Positions 1 to 8,198 of a stretch of 40,036 nt of DNA are shown one piece after another. A model generated the notes under the pieces. It saw nothing but the letters and a program-made list of their open reading frames with translations. It was not told the origin of the DNA and did no database searches. Position 1 is the first letter of the stretch. Each line of letters opens with the position of its first letter. The position numbers and the translations under genes were made by a program. The stretch spans positions 1-40,036 of the forward strand of contig CAIMNS010000092.1 in NCBI GenBank assembly GCA_903842945.1. The letters are read 5' to 3'. The stretch is from an uncultured Burkholderiales bacterium (lineage in GTDB: Bacteria; Pseudomonadota; Gammaproteobacteria; Burkholderiales; Burkholderiaceae_C).

Positions 1-382
1 CCTTGTGATGTTCGTCCCTGAATCGGATTTCTAAATTCAAAAAGTCCTCTTCGTCTTCTGGCTCAGGTAAGGCCTCCCCCGCCAACAGTGGGCCGGTAAA
101 AGAACGAACTTCAAAGTAGATTTTGTTGGCACCATCGGTTTTGTTCATCAACGCTGAGGCCGCACTCAGGCGTTGAGACGTCTCCTTACCTGGATCCCCC
201 AGAATGGCCTCCAGCACATGCATGGTCTGCTCTAAACCACGGTCGTAGGGCTTATTGGCAAGACCCATCGCAACCAACCAAGTCAGCGCCAAACTGATTG
301 GCCATAAAAGCAACAGCGGTATCAGCATCCAATCCAAGATACCGCCAAACAAGGAGGTTTGTTCGCGTTGAAAAATTTTCAC
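1..382 (-). CDS. Sensor histidine kinase, N-terminal part (TctE/QseC-like), cut by window edge
   Basis: This is the first 127 codons of a two-component sensor kinase; the catalytic domains lie outside the window. The only plausible start is a GTG at 382-380, because an in-frame TAG lies just upstream. Residues about 14-45 form a membrane segment (WMLIPLLLLWPISLALTWLV) followed by ANKPYDRGLEQT. That arrangement is typical of the 2CSK_N sensor domain found in TctE/QseC-type kinases of betaproteobacteria. The following residues would be periplasmic. The gene follows the response regulator on the same strand after a 74 bp gap that contains a strong stem-loop, so the two are probably co-transcribed. 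Subfamily and ligand cannot be read from this fragment; tricarboxylate sensing is only one possibility. Confidence 0.85.
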   Translation of the reverse strand, partial: MKIFQREQTSLFGGILDWMLIPLLLLWPISLALTWLVAMGLANKPYDRGLEQTMHVLEAILGDPGKETSQRLSAASALMNKTDGANKIYFEVRSFTGPLLAGEALPEPEDEEDFLNLEIRFRDEHHK

Positions 383-433
383 AAAAATCTACTTGTTCTT
401 GACTTAAAAGTTCTCAGGTGGTGATGCCTTGAT

Positions 434-455
434 GCCTTGATGTGCGCATCAAGGC
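434..455 (-). other. Stem-loop between response regulator and sensor kinase
   Basis: A perfect 9 bp inverted repeat (GCCTTGATG / CATCAAGGC, 4 nt loop) lies directly behind the regulator stop codon. A second overlapping copy of the left arm is at 426-434, part of a tandem GATGCCTT repeat, so the right arm has two alternative partners. There is no U-tract after the stem on the minus strand, so it is probably not a full terminator. A partial terminator or an RNA stability element is inferred. Confidence 0.5.
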
Positions 456-456
456 G

Positions 457-1131
457 TTAGCTGGTAATTTTTTCAAGGCAATAACCCAAACCCCGAACCG
501 TCACGATTCTGATGGGGCCCCTCTCGATTTTTTTTCGCAAACGATGGATGTAGACCTCGATGGCGTTGTTGCTCACCTCTTCACCCCACTCACATAGGCG
601 CTCGACCAATTGATCTTTGCTCACCAACCGTCCCGTTCTTTGTAAAAGAACCTCGAGCAAACCCAACTCCCGAGCCGACAGATCAATCATCTTGCCCTCA
701 ATGGTGGCCACCCGACCAGCTTGGTCATAGCTCATGGGACCGTGCTTGATGAGTGCGCTGTTGCCTCCCATTCCCCGTCTGGTCAAGGCCCGCACTCTGG
801 CTTGCAATTCCTGCAAAGAAAAGGGTTTGGCCATGTAGTCATCGGCACCATAATCCAAGCCTTTGACCCGCTCTTCAATCGCATCGGCAGCGGTCAAAAT
901 AAGAACCGGACAGGAGCTGCCTCTGGCTCTTAAACGCTTTAAGACCTCAAGACCATGAAGCTTGGGTAAGCCCAGGTCCAGAATCAGTAAATCAAACTCA
1001 TCTGTACTGGTCAGCGCCGCATCGGCTTCGCTACCACTGACCACATGGTCAATGACGGCTCCCGATGATCGAAGGCTTCTCAGCAAGCCATCCGCTAAAA
1101 CTTGGTCATCTTCTGCTATCAAAATTCGCAC
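457..1131 (-). CDS. OmpR-family response regulator (QseB/TctD-like)
   Basis: This is a DNA-binding response regulator of 224 aa. The N-terminal receiver domain begins VRILIAEDDQ with the acidic pair, carries the phospho-acceptor Asp in LLILDLGLP, and has the conserved Lys in DYMAKPFS. The C-terminal OmpR winged helix contains SARELGLLEVL and IEVYIHRLRKKI, ending with VTVRGLGYCL. The start chosen is the GTG at 1131, preceded by GGAGGT at a 7 nt spacing. An upstream in-frame methionine would add nine non-conserved residues. The partner sensor kinase follows on the same strand. Target genes are not evident. Confidence 0.93.
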   Translation of the reverse strand: MRILIAEDDQVLADGLLRSLRSSGAVIDHVVSGSEADAALTSTDEFDLLILDLGLPKLHGLEVLKRLRARGSSCPVLILTAADAIEERVKGLDYGADDYMAKPFSLQELQARVRALTRRGMGGNSALIKHGPMSYDQAGRVATIEGKMIDLSARELGLLEVLLQRTGRLVSKDQLVERLCEWGEEVSNNAIEVYIHRLRKKIERGPIRIVTVRGLGYCLEKITS

Positions 1132-1166
1132 AATGAGGACCTCCAATGGTATGAACAAACCTCATT

Positions 1167-1679
1167 TTAGAACTCATTGCGCTTGTTGCGCTGAGAATCT
1201 GCATAAACCTCTAATCCCAGGCTGATGACCGTCGCAACCTCAAGTCCTACTTCAAGCTTGAACTCTTGTTCAGCTTGTATGACCGCCAACTCAAAGGCCC
1301 TTAACCACGAGATGCCAAGCGCTGTGAATTGAATTTTTTTGGCTCTTTTATCAACCACATCTAGGTCTTTGAACACCAAGCCCCAGGCCTCACATTGATC
1401 AACCAATTGAGCCATGGCTTGCTTGCTCATGCCCGCACTTTGTGCCAGTTGCGTCAACTGCGCCCCTTCAAGCGGTAAATGTCTAGTGATGTGAACATGC
1501 GCAGCACTGACTTGCCCTCGGCTGGCCAAGTTCGACAAGGCCAAAGGCACCCTTACATCGTGCGACATCAAGTCATACACACGCTCATCAAACCTTCGCA
1601 TCGACTGACCCAACAACCGGCCTAAATGGCTTTGTCTCCAGTCTGGAAAACTGCTGTGGATGGACTCGTCTTTTTTCAT
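1167..1679 (-). CDS. MarR-family transcriptional regulator
   Basis: This winged-helix regulator of about 170 aa shows the MarR layout: an N-terminal helical dimerisation part, a recognition region (LTQLAQSAGMSKQAMAQLVDQCEAWGLV, about residues 90-118), a wing with DKRAKKIQFT, and a C-terminal helix (ALGISWLRAFELAVIQAEQEF). ATG at 1679 is taken as start; a GTG one codon upstream is equally possible, and neither has a clear ribosome site. Its stop lies 35 bp before the response regulator start. A perfect 6 bp inverted repeat 16-34 bp upstream of the start suggests autoregulation. The effector and targets are unknown. Confidence 0.85.
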   Translation of the reverse strand: MKKDESIHSSFPDWRQSHLGRLLGQSMRRFDERVYDLMSHDVRVPLALSNLASRGQVSAAHVHITRHLPLEGAQLTQLAQSAGMSKQAMAQLVDQCEAWGLVFKDLDVVDKRAKKIQFTALGISWLRAFELAVIQAEQEFKLEVGLEVATVISLGLEVYADSQRNKRNEF

Positions 1680-1697
1680 CACATCGAGTATAGCATT

Positions 1698-1716
1698 TAG
1701 TCATGTAAACTGACTA
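1698..1716. promoter_or_regulatory. Inverted repeat, candidate MarR operator
   Basis: TAGTCA and TGACTA form a perfect dyad separated by TGTAAAC, between the divergent marR-like gene and recA. The size and place fit a MarR-family autoregulatory operator. Assignment is by inference only. Confidence 0.45.
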
Positions 1717-1725
1717 TATTTTCTA

Positions 1726-1754
1726 TTTACAAGATACAACACTTCAGATAAATT
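1726..1754 (+). promoter_or_regulatory. Candidate recA sigma-70 promoter
   Basis: A -35-like TTTACA (1726-1731) and a -10-like TAAATT (1749-1754) are separated by 17 bp. They sit immediately before the LexA box, which would then cover the transcription start. Both hexamers are imperfect, so this is a prediction. Confidence 0.4.
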
Positions 1755-1755
1755 A

Positions 1756-1771
1756 CTGTTTAAGCATCCAG
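1756..1771. promoter_or_regulatory. LexA (SOS) box of recA
   Basis: CTG-N10-CAG at 1756-1771 (CTGTTTAAGCATCCAG, flanked by TA and TT) matches the beta/gammaproteobacterial LexA box core, 58 bp before the recA start and just downstream of a candidate -10. The right half deviates from the ideal palindrome. The position in front of recA makes SOS control very likely. Confidence 0.75.
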
Positions 1772-1829
1772 TTGTTTTGGGTGTCGCCAGTTTTCAAATT
1801 TATAAACCACTGATTTTTAAGGAAATTTT

Positions 1830-2903
1830 ATGGACGCACCCGTTAAAGGCCTCACGGCAATGACAGAAAAAAATAAAGCACTTCAAGCTGCACTTGCTCA
1901 AATTGAGAAGCAATTTGTCAAAGGAACCATCATGAGACTGGGTGAGGGCGAGGTGATCGAAGACATCCAAGTGGTCTCAACAGGGTCTTTGGGTTTGGAC
2001 ATTGCCTTAGGGGTAGGCGGACTGCCAAGAGGACGTGTCATCGAGATTTATGGCCCTGAGTCATCAGGTAAAACGACCCTAACGCTCCAAGTGATTGCAG
2101 AAATGCAAAAACAAAATGGCACTTGCGCATTTGTGGATGCAGAGCATGCATTGGATATTCAATACGCTCAAAAATTAGGCGTGAATTTACAAGACCTGTT
2201 GATCTCTCAACCCGACACCGGCGAGCAAGCGCTTGAGATTGTGGACAGCTTGGTGCGCTCTGGGGCCGTTGACCTCATCGTGATCGACTCGGTCGCCGCA
2301 CTCACGCCCAAGGCCGAGCTTGAAGGTGACATGGGTGACTCTTTACCAGGCCTGCAAGCCAGGCTCATGAGCCAAGCCCTTAGAAAACTCACCGCAACCA
2401 TCAAAAAAACCAATTGCATGGTCATTTTCATCAACCAAATCCGGATGAAAATTGGCGTCATGTTTGGCTCCCCAGAAACCACAACGGGAGGAAATGCTTT
2501 GAAATTCTACGCGTCCGTTCGCCTTGACATCCGCAGAACGGGCACCATCAAAAAAGGCGAAGAAGCCATTGGCAACGAGACAAAAGTCAAAGTCGTCAAA
2601 AACAAAGTGGCTCCCCCCTTTAAAACCGCCGAGTTTGACATCTTGTTTGGCGAAGGCATCTCTAGGCACGGTGAAGTCATTGACCTGGGTGTCACGGCTC
2701 GCATCATTGACAAGTCTGGCGCTTGGTACGCTTACAACGGCGAGAAAATTGGACAAGGCCGTGACAATTCTCGTGAATTCTTGCGTGAAAACCCAGCTCT
2801 TGCGCATGAGATCGAAAACAAGGTGCGCGAATCCCTTGGTATCCCTGCAGTGCCTATGGCGCTCAGCAGCCCACCTAGCGCGAGCGCTGCAAAAGAGGAG
2901 TGA
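1830..2903 (+). CDS. recA: Recombinase RecA
   Basis: RecA is the ATP-dependent strand-exchange protein and the co-protease for LexA. It has 357 aa, the usual length. Visible features are the N-terminal helix LAQIEKQF, Walker [10 protein letters not shown] (about residues 75-83), Walker [11 protein letters not shown], loop L1 [20 protein letters not shown], loop L2 region [21 protein letters not shown], and a C-terminal lobe ending in an acidic tail. AAGGAAATTTT precedes the ATG. An odd point is Val at residue 30, where most RecA proteins have Gly in the FGKG motif. A LexA box lies upstream and recX follows 144 bp downstream, the usual regulator pairing. Confidence 0.99.
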   Translation: MDAPVKGLTAMTEKNKALQAALAQIEKQFVKGTIMRLGEGEVIEDIQVVSTGSLGLDIALGVGGLPRGRVIEIYGPESSGKTTLTLQVIAEMQKQNGTCAFVDAEHALDIQYAQKLGVNLQDLLISQPDTGEQALEIVDSLVRSGAVDLIVIDSVAALTPKAELEGDMGDSLPGLQARLMSQALRKLTATIKKTNCMVIFINQIRMKIGVMFGSPETTTGGNALKFYASVRLDIRRTGTIKKGEEAIGNETKVKVVKNKVAPPFKTAEFDILFGEGISRHGEVIDLGVTARIIDKSGAWYAYNGEKIGQGRDNSREFLRENPALAHEIENKVRESLGIPAVPMALSSPPSASAAKEE

Positions 2904-2994
2904 TTCTTCACGCATCGCCTTGAGCTCTTGCATCATGACAAGACCGTACCACTGCCACACACACTTACAACAACCCATTCGTCTTATCCTCACG

Positions 2995-3029
2995 CCAATT
3001 CACGTTGCAATTCACTTGCCGTGAATTGG
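2995..3029. repeat. Inverted repeat between recA and recX
   Basis: CCAATTCAC (2995-3003) and GTGAATTGG (3021-3029) are perfect 9 bp arms with a 17 nt loop; the loop itself contains a further CAATTCAC copy. No T-run follows. In E. coli a hairpin between recA and recX limits read-through, and this could be an analogue, but that is inference. Confidence 0.45.
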
Positions 3030-3047
3030 TCCTCATGATTGCTCACC

Positions 3048-3539
3048 ATGTTCAACCGCCAACATAGAAATTTCCCCCTCCTCAGTCTCAAATCTCGCGC
3101 CTTAAGAGCCCTTTCACAACGAGACTATTCTCGACAAGAATTGCTCCTTAAGCTCACCCCATACGCAACCGAAGAGGGCGAGCTCGAAAGGCTACTCCAT
3201 GAATTAGAGCTCAAAGATTTTTTAAATGAAACGCGCAACGCTCAATCGATCGCACTTAGAAAGGAGAGCAAGCTAGGCGTGCGTCGAATTCATGCAGAGA
3301 TGAAACAAAAGGGCGTGCCAAGCGATGTGGCCGAAAGCGTCTTGCATGAGTTAAAAGCAACGGAAATAGAGCGAGCTAAAGCACTATGGCTCAAAAAGTT
3401 TGGACAACCACCAACGACCCAAAAGGAAACGGATCAACAAATGCGGTTCATGATCACGAGAGGCTTCTCCAGCACCCTACTCAAAGGAATTTACGCCTCG
3501 TACAAAGAGCAAGCCGAACGTGAGCAAGAAGAGAAATAA
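3048..3539 (+). CDS. recX: Regulatory protein RecX
   Basis: RecX binds RecA filaments and limits RecA activity. The protein is about 163 aa of helical repeats. The family signature is visible: LKSRALRALSQRDYSRQELLLKL near the N-terminus, GELERLLHELELKDFLNETRNAQSIA, the GVRRIHAEMKQKGV repeat, and C-terminal QMRFMITRGFSSTLLKGIY. ATG at 3048 is preferred over a TTG three codons upstream; no strong ribosome site is visible for either. It lies downstream of recA on the same strand, so co-expression under SOS is likely. Its stop is 9 bp from the end of the convergent argC. Confidence 0.93.
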   Translation: MFNRQHRNFPLLSLKSRALRALSQRDYSRQELLLKLTPYATEEGELERLLHELELKDFLNETRNAQSIALRKESKLGVRRIHAEMKQKGVPSDVAESVLHELKATEIERAKALWLKKFGQPPTTQKETDQQMRFMITRGFSSTLLKGIYASYKEQAEREQEEK

Positions 3540-3548
3540 GACGGCTTA

Positions 3549-4481
3549 CTAGGGCTTTAAGGGCTCCAAGCCAAGCATCAAATGCAAGTTCTGAACCGCA
3601 GCACCACTCGCACCTTTTCCTAAATTATCAAGCCTGGCCATCAAGACCAGGTGGCCCTTGTCTGTATTTTCAAAAACCGCAATTTCTAAGCGATTGGTGT
3701 TGTTCAAAACTGTCGCATCAAAATGGAGTTCAGTCTCTTTTGGCAAAACACTCACAAAACTGTTGCGTATTGAATCGTAATGGCTGATGTACGTCTGGCG
3801 GATTTTCTCAGGGGTCACGCCCGTAGACAGTTGCTCCAAGTGAAGTGGCAATTGAACCACCATCCCTTGCCTAAAATTGCCAACGGAGGGAACAAACAAA
3901 GGACGCTTTTGCAAGCCTGAGAACTTCATGATTTCTGGAATGTGTTTGTGCTCAAGGCTCAAAGCATAGTAGTCCATCAACGGAGCATGGCCTGCCTCAT
4001 AAGCCTCAATCATCGTTTTGCCTCCACCTGAGTAACCGCTCACACTGGGCAAACTCAATGGCAAATCAGAGGGCAACAGACCGGCCTGCATGAGCGGTCG
4101 CAACAGCGCAATGGCACCCGTGGCATAGCAGCCTGGATTGGCGACTTTTTGCGCCTGTCTGATCAAATTCTCTTGGCCTGGATCAAGCTCAGGAAATCCA
4201 TAAACCCAGTCGGTGTGCGTGCGATGCGCTGTGGACGCATCGATGATCTTGGGTTTGTGATCTCCCATTTGATCGATCAAATCAACGGATTGTCTAGCGG
4301 CATCGTCATGCAAACACAGAATGACCAAATCCGCGCTCGACATGATCGCCAACTTGGCTTGTGGATCTTTGCGCTCAGACGGCGCAAGCGACAAAATCTC
4401 CAATTCCTTGATGGCCAGCAGTTGGCTTTTGATCTGTAGCCCCGTGGTTCCAGCCTCGCCGTCGATGAAAATTTTGTTCAT
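3549..4481 (-). CDS. argC: N-acetyl-gamma-glutamyl-phosphate reductase, type 2
   Basis: ArgC reduces N-acetylglutamyl phosphate to the semialdehyde with NADPH in arginine biosynthesis (cytoplasm). At 310 aa it belongs to the shorter type 2 family. The NADP-binding start is IFIDGEAGTTGLQI, the catalytic Cys is in NPGCYATG (about residue 117), and a conserved substrate segment SVSGYSGGGKTMIEAYE follows. The C-terminus ends VQNLHLMLGLE, as in the family. No other arg gene is adjacent. It converges on recX with 9 bp between stops. Confidence 0.95.
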   Translation of the reverse strand: MNKIFIDGEAGTTGLQIKSQLLAIKELEILSLAPSERKDPQAKLAIMSSADLVILCLHDDAARQSVDLIDQMGDHKPKIIDASTAHRTHTDWVYGFPELDPGQENLIRQAQKVANPGCYATGAIALLRPLMQAGLLPSDLPLSLPSVSGYSGGGKTMIEAYEAGHAPLMDYYALSLEHKHIPEIMKFSGLQKRPLFVPSVGNFRQGMVVQLPLHLEQLSTGVTPEKIRQTYISHYDSIRNSFVSVLPKETELHFDATVLNNTNRLEIAVFENTDKGHLVLMARLDNLGKGASGAAVQNLHLMLGLEPLKP

Positions 4482-4666
4482 GAATAAGTCTACAATAAGG
4501 CAGGATCGACCGGATATTTAAGCCGATTGTAAGCAAAAAGGAAGATAAATGCATCCGGACATGATACATTTCTAGGCGGTAAAGTATAGATCCATTTATT
4601 GACCCACCTTTCTGATCATCCGGCCCTTTTTAGCTCTATTTTCCCCTTCCGATTTAAGAGAACATC

Positions 4667-5827
4667 ATGAAAATTCACGAATACCAAGGCAAAGACATTT
4701 TGCGTCAATTTGGCGTGCCCGTTCCCCGAGGAATTCCAGCCTTCACTGTTCAAGAGGCTGTTGAGGCTGCCCAAAAGCTTGGCGGACCGGTTTGGGTTGT
4801 CAAGGCCCAAATACATGCCGGTGGACGCGGCAAAGGAGGCGGTGTCAAGTTGGCGCGCTCCATCGATGAGGTCAAGACGCTGGCCCATGAGATCTTAGGC
4901 ATGCAATTGATCACCCATCAAACTGGCCCTCTCGGACAAAAGGTTCGAAGACTTCTCATTGAAGAAGGTGCGGACATTAAAAAAGAATACTACGTCTCTG
5001 TGGTGACCGATCGCGCATCGCAGAAAATTGCCCTCATGGCGTCCTCTGAAGGCGGCATGGACATTGAAGAAGTTGCCCACGCCACACCTGAAAAAATCAT
5101 CAAAGTCTTTGTCGACCCACTTGCGGGCTTACAAGACGCGCAGGCAAAAGAGCTGTGCAGCGGCATTGGAGTTCCTGAAGGCTCACAAGACGAGGCCATC
5201 CAGGTGATGAAAGGCTTGTACAACGCTTACATGCAAACCGACTGCTCCTTGGCTGAGATCAACCCACTGATCCTAGAAGGCAATGGTCACATCAAGGCCT
5301 TGGATGCAAAATTCAACTTTGATCCCAATGCTTTGTTTCGCCATCCCGAAATTGTTGCCTACCGAGATCTTGACGAAGAAGATGCTGCGGAAATTGAGGC
5401 GAGCAAGTTTGATCTCGCCTACATCAGCTTGGATGGCAATATAGGATGCTTGGTCAATGGTGCAGGCTTGGCCATGGCCACCATGGATACGATCAAGCTC
5501 TTTGGCGCTGAACCCGCCAACTTCCTTGATGTCGGTGGAGGTGCAACCCCTGAAAAAGTCACCGAAGCCTTCAAAATCATGCTGAAAAACCCCAAAGTCA
5601 AAGCCATTTTGGTCAATATATTTGGCGGCATCATGCGCTGCGACACCATTGCCACAGGGGTGATTTCAGCATGCAAGGCCGTCAATCTGAGCGTGCCCCT
5701 GGTGGTTCGCATGAAAGGCACCAACGAGGAGCTTGGCAAGAAAATGCTCGCTGATTCCGGCCTTCCCATCATCAGTGCTGACACCATGGCTGAAGCGGCT
5801 CAAAAAGTCGTTGCCGCACTGAAATAA
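4667..5827 (+). CDS. sucC: Succinyl-CoA synthetase beta subunit (ADP-forming)
   Basis: This is the beta subunit of the TCA enzyme that converts succinyl-CoA to succinate with ATP formation. Its 386 aa is the normal length. The N-terminal ATP-grasp part has [20 protein letters not shown] and [16 protein letters not shown]. The middle carries [12 protein letters not shown], and the C-terminal CoA-ligase part has [15 protein letters not shown] and [11 protein letters not shown]. The ATG follows AAGAGAACATC. The 185 bp upstream region holds the promoter, though no unambiguous hexamers were found. It forms an operon with sucD, 17 bp downstream. Confidence 0.98.
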   Translation: MKIHEYQGKDILRQFGVPVPRGIPAFTVQEAVEAAQKLGGPVWVVKAQIHAGGRGKGGGVKLARSIDEVKTLAHEILGMQLITHQTGPLGQKVRRLLIEEGADIKKEYYVSVVTDRASQKIALMASSEGGMDIEEVAHATPEKIIKVFVDPLAGLQDAQAKELCSGIGVPEGSQDEAIQVMKGLYNAYMQTDCSLAEINPLILEGNGHIKALDAKFNFDPNALFRHPEIVAYRDLDEEDAAEIEASKFDLAYISLDGNIGCLVNGAGLAMATMDTIKLFGAEPANFLDVGGGATPEKVTEAFKIMLKNPKVKAILVNIFGGIMRCDTIATGVISACKAVNLSVPLVVRMKGTNEELGKKMLADSGLPIISADTMAEAAQKVVAALK

Positions 5828-5844
5828 GCCTCAAGGATTTCAAC

Positions 5845-6738
5845 ATGTCTATCTACATCAACAAAAACACCAAAGTCATCACCCAAGGCATTACCGGCAA
5901 AACTGGTCAATTCCATACTGAAAAGTGCCAAGAATACGCAAACGGAAAAGAATGCTTTGTCGCTGGCGTCAATCCTAAAAAAGCTGGGGAGGCGATCTTT
6001 GGCATTCCCATTTATGGATCTGTCAAAGAAGCGGCAACACAAACTGGTGCAACTGTGTCCGTTATTTACGTACCTCCAGCTGGTGCTGCGGCAGCCATTT
6101 GGGAAGCCATCGAAGCTGACCTGGACTTGGCCATTTGCATCACCGAGGGGATTCCCGTTCGCGACATGTTGGAAGTTAGAAACAAAATGAAAGCCAAGGA
6201 AGCTGCAGGCGGCAAAAAAACCCTGCTGCTCGGCCCCAATTGCCCGGGCCTGATCACACCCGATGAAATTAAAATTGGCATCATGCCAGGCCATATACAC
6301 AGGAAGGGTCGCATTGGTGTCGTTTCTCGCTCAGGCACATTGACCTATGAAGCTGTGGCTCAATTGACGGAAATTGGCCTAGGTCAATCCAGCGCCGTTG
6401 GCATTGGTGGCGACCCCATCAATGGCTTAAAGCACATCGATGTCATGAGAGCCTTCAATGACGATCCTGACACGGATGCGGTCATCATGATTGGTGAGAT
6501 TGGTGGGCCTGATGAAGCTGAAGCTGCTCGCTGGTGCAAAACCAATATGAAAAAACCCATTGTGGGCTTTATTGCAGGCGTGACGGCCCCAGCAGGAAAA
6601 CGCATGGGACACGCTGGTGCCTTGATTTCAGGTGGCGAAGACACTGCCGACGCAAAACTTGCCATCATGGAGGAATGCGGCTTCAAGGTCACGCGAAATC
6701 CATCAGAAATGGCCAAACTTCTTAAAGCTTTGCTTTGA
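5845..6738 (+). CDS. sucD: Succinyl-CoA synthetase alpha subunit
   Basis: The alpha subunit carries the CoA-binding Rossmann fold and the phospho-histidine. Its 297 aa matches the family. Seen are the CoA-binding segment QGITGKTGQFHT, the conserved LLGPNCPGLITP, VSRSGTLTYE, and the active-site His in KRMGHAGALISGG (about residue 250). It follows sucC with a 17 bp gap. There is no terminator behind it, so the downstream TerC gene may be partly co-transcribed. Confidence 0.98.
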   Translation: MSIYINKNTKVITQGITGKTGQFHTEKCQEYANGKECFVAGVNPKKAGEAIFGIPIYGSVKEAATQTGATVSVIYVPPAGAAAAIWEAIEADLDLAICITEGIPVRDMLEVRNKMKAKEAAGGKKTLLLGPNCPGLITPDEIKIGIMPGHIHRKGRIGVVSRSGTLTYEAVAQLTEIGLGQSSAVGIGGDPINGLKHIDVMRAFNDDPDTDAVIMIGEIGGPDEAEAARWCKTNMKKPIVGFIAGVTAPAGKRMGHAGALISGGEDTADAKLAIMEECGFKVTRNPSEMAKLLKALL

Positions 6739-6840
6739 TCATGAAGAGCTCGTTGGGTTAACTTTCTGTTAAACTTTTGAGTCTTTTCGGTTTTTTTAGT
6801 CACTTGACGATCATCCACTTAACCAACACGGTGTCAAAGC

Positions 6841-7536
6841 ATGGAATTTTTACAAACCGCCGATTTTTGGATTGGCCTGTTCAACATTATTTTAATCAAC
6901 ATTATTTTGTCTGGTGACAATGCAGTGGTCATCGCACTTGCTGCTAGGTCCTTGCCACCTAAAGAGAGAAAGTTAGCTATCATTTACGGCTCTGGCGCTG
7001 CAGTGGTTTTGAGAATCTTGCTCACCGTCGTTGCCGCGAAATTACTTGAGCTTCCCTTTTTGCAAATCATTGGTGGTTTGCTACTTTTATGGATTGGTGT
7101 TCAATTGTTGGCCGAGGACGACGATGGCGAGGAAGGCGAGGCCAAGGAGCACTCCAGTTTGCGCTCAGCGATGTTTACCATCTTGGTTGCCGATTTGGTC
7201 ATGAGCTTGGACAATGTCATCGGCGTTGCTGCGGCAGCTAAAGGCTCGATGGTCTTACTGGTTCTTGGACTGGCCATCAGTATTCCTCTGATCGTGTTCA
7301 GCAGCAACATCATGATGAACCTCATGGCCAGATTCCCAGTGATCATCACTCTCGGTGCGGCGCTGATTGGCTGGGTCAGTGGCGAGGCGGTGATTCATGA
7401 CACGGCCATCCATGATTGGGTGCAAGAGACCCCTCTTTTGAATTATGCGGTTCCCGCTTTGTGTGCCGCATTTGTGGTCATCGTTGGCAAATATTTACAA
7501 AGAAAATCTTCCTCTGAAGATAACCTGGCCTCATAA
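6841..7536 (+). CDS. TerC-family integral membrane protein (YjbE type)
   Basis: This membrane protein of 231 aa has about seven hydrophobic segments in two halves. Each half carries the family acidic motif: LSGDNAVVIALAAR near residue 23 and VADLVMSLDNVIGVAAAA near residue 120. An acidic linker, AEDDDGEEGEAKE, joins them. TerC proteins are linked to metal ion export, especially manganese, and to tellurite resistance; the exact substrate here is inferred. No yybP-ykoY riboswitch was recognised in the 102 bp upstream. It sits behind sucCD, as in many Burkholderiales, and is closed by a strong terminator. Confidence 0.92.
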   Translation: MEFLQTADFWIGLFNIILINIILSGDNAVVIALAARSLPPKERKLAIIYGSGAAVVLRILLTVVAAKLLELPFLQIIGGLLLLWIGVQLLAEDDDGEEGEAKEHSSLRSAMFTILVADLVMSLDNVIGVAAAAKGSMVLLVLGLAISIPLIVFSSNIMMNLMARFPVIITLGAALIGWVSGEAVIHDTAIHDWVQETPLLNYAVPALCAAFVVIVGKYLQRKSSSEDNLAS

Positions 7537-7565
7537 ATTTCTTGAGTTTTACTTCTCAGGTTTTT

Positions 7566-7594
7566 AAGCCCTTGATGCGTTCAAGGGCTTTTTT
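7566..7594 (+). terminator. Rho-independent terminator after terC-like gene
   Basis: A 10 bp perfect stem AAGCCCTTGA / TCAAGGGCTT with a 5 nt loop is followed by a T-run. It ends the sucC-sucD-terC unit before the convergent moaC. Confidence 0.92.
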
Positions 7595-7609
7595 ATTTCT
7601 CTTGGCACT

Positions 7610-8089
7610 TTAAGCCGCTTTATAACTACCCGATCGACCGCCGTGCTTTTCTAACAAGGACACGTGCGTCATCACCATGCCTCGATCAACGGCCTTGCAC
7701 ATGTCATAAACAGTTAAAAGTGCAACCTGTACCCCTGTCAGCGCCTCCATCTCAACCCCAGTTGATCCAAGGGTCTCTGCTTGAACTTGGCATCTTAGAC
7801 CGTGTTCATTTTCACGCTCTATCCAACTCCAATCCAATGTGACGCGTGTTAAAAACAAAGGATGGCACAAGGGGATCAGATCGCTTGTTTTTTTTGCCCC
7901 TTGAATACCCGCGATCCTGGCCACACCTAAAACATCGCCTTTTTTGGCATCCCCTTTTTGAATCAATTGCAAAGTTTTTTTATTCATCAAGATGCTGCCT
8001 TGTGCGACAGCAATTCGATGGGTCACTGGTTTTTGCGATACATCCACCATATGTGCATCGCCTTTCGCATCAAAATGGGTCAAGTCCAT
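7610..8089 (-). CDS. moaC: Cyclic pyranopterin monophosphate synthase MoaC
   Basis: MoaC makes cyclic pyranopterin monophosphate, the first stable intermediate of molybdenum cofactor synthesis, acting after MoaA. From the ATG at 8089 it has 159 aa, the normal size. GGAG lies 5 nt before this ATG, so the longer open frame starting at 8167 is not used. Signature segments are [28 protein letters not shown] (catalytic region), [28 protein letters not shown] and EKHGGRSG at the C-terminus. No other moa gene is nearby. It is divergent from the M48 protease. Confidence 0.96.
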   Translation of the reverse strand: MDLTHFDAKGDAHMVDVSQKPVTHRIAVAQGSILMNKKTLQLIQKGDAKKGDVLGVARIAGIQGAKKTSDLIPLCHPLFLTRVTLDWSWIERENEHGLRCQVQAETLGSTGVEMEALTGVQVALLTVYDMCKAVDRGMVMTHVSLLEKHGGRSGSYKAA

Positions 8090-8198
8090 TTCATCTCCAC
8101 TTGTCGAGTTCATATTCGCTGATTGCTGTTTGTGCATAGAACTCGTATCATACTCAATTGAATGCAACTTCTGAGCCCTACTGTTCGCAGACTCAAAA

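Noticed and set aside
2343-2993. 216-codon minus-strand open frame across recA and its downstream gap
   Set aside because: It lies almost wholly antisense to recA, has no recognisable family pattern, and no ribosome site; a shadow of recA codon bias.
2524-3024. 166-codon plus-strand frame overlapping the recA 3' half
   Set aside because: It is a shifted reading of recA continuing through the recA-recX gap, Ser/Lys-rich without domain signs.
5800-6300. 166-codon minus-strand frame inside sucD
   Set aside because: Antisense to a clearly coding gene; Phe-rich shadow without family features.
6739-6840. Possible manganese riboswitch (yybP-ykoY) before the TerC gene
   Set aside because: The 102 bp gap lacks the expected conserved elements.
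8090-8167. 26-codon extension of MoaC
   Set aside because: A strong GGAG site precedes the ATG at 8089 and the resulting length is normal.
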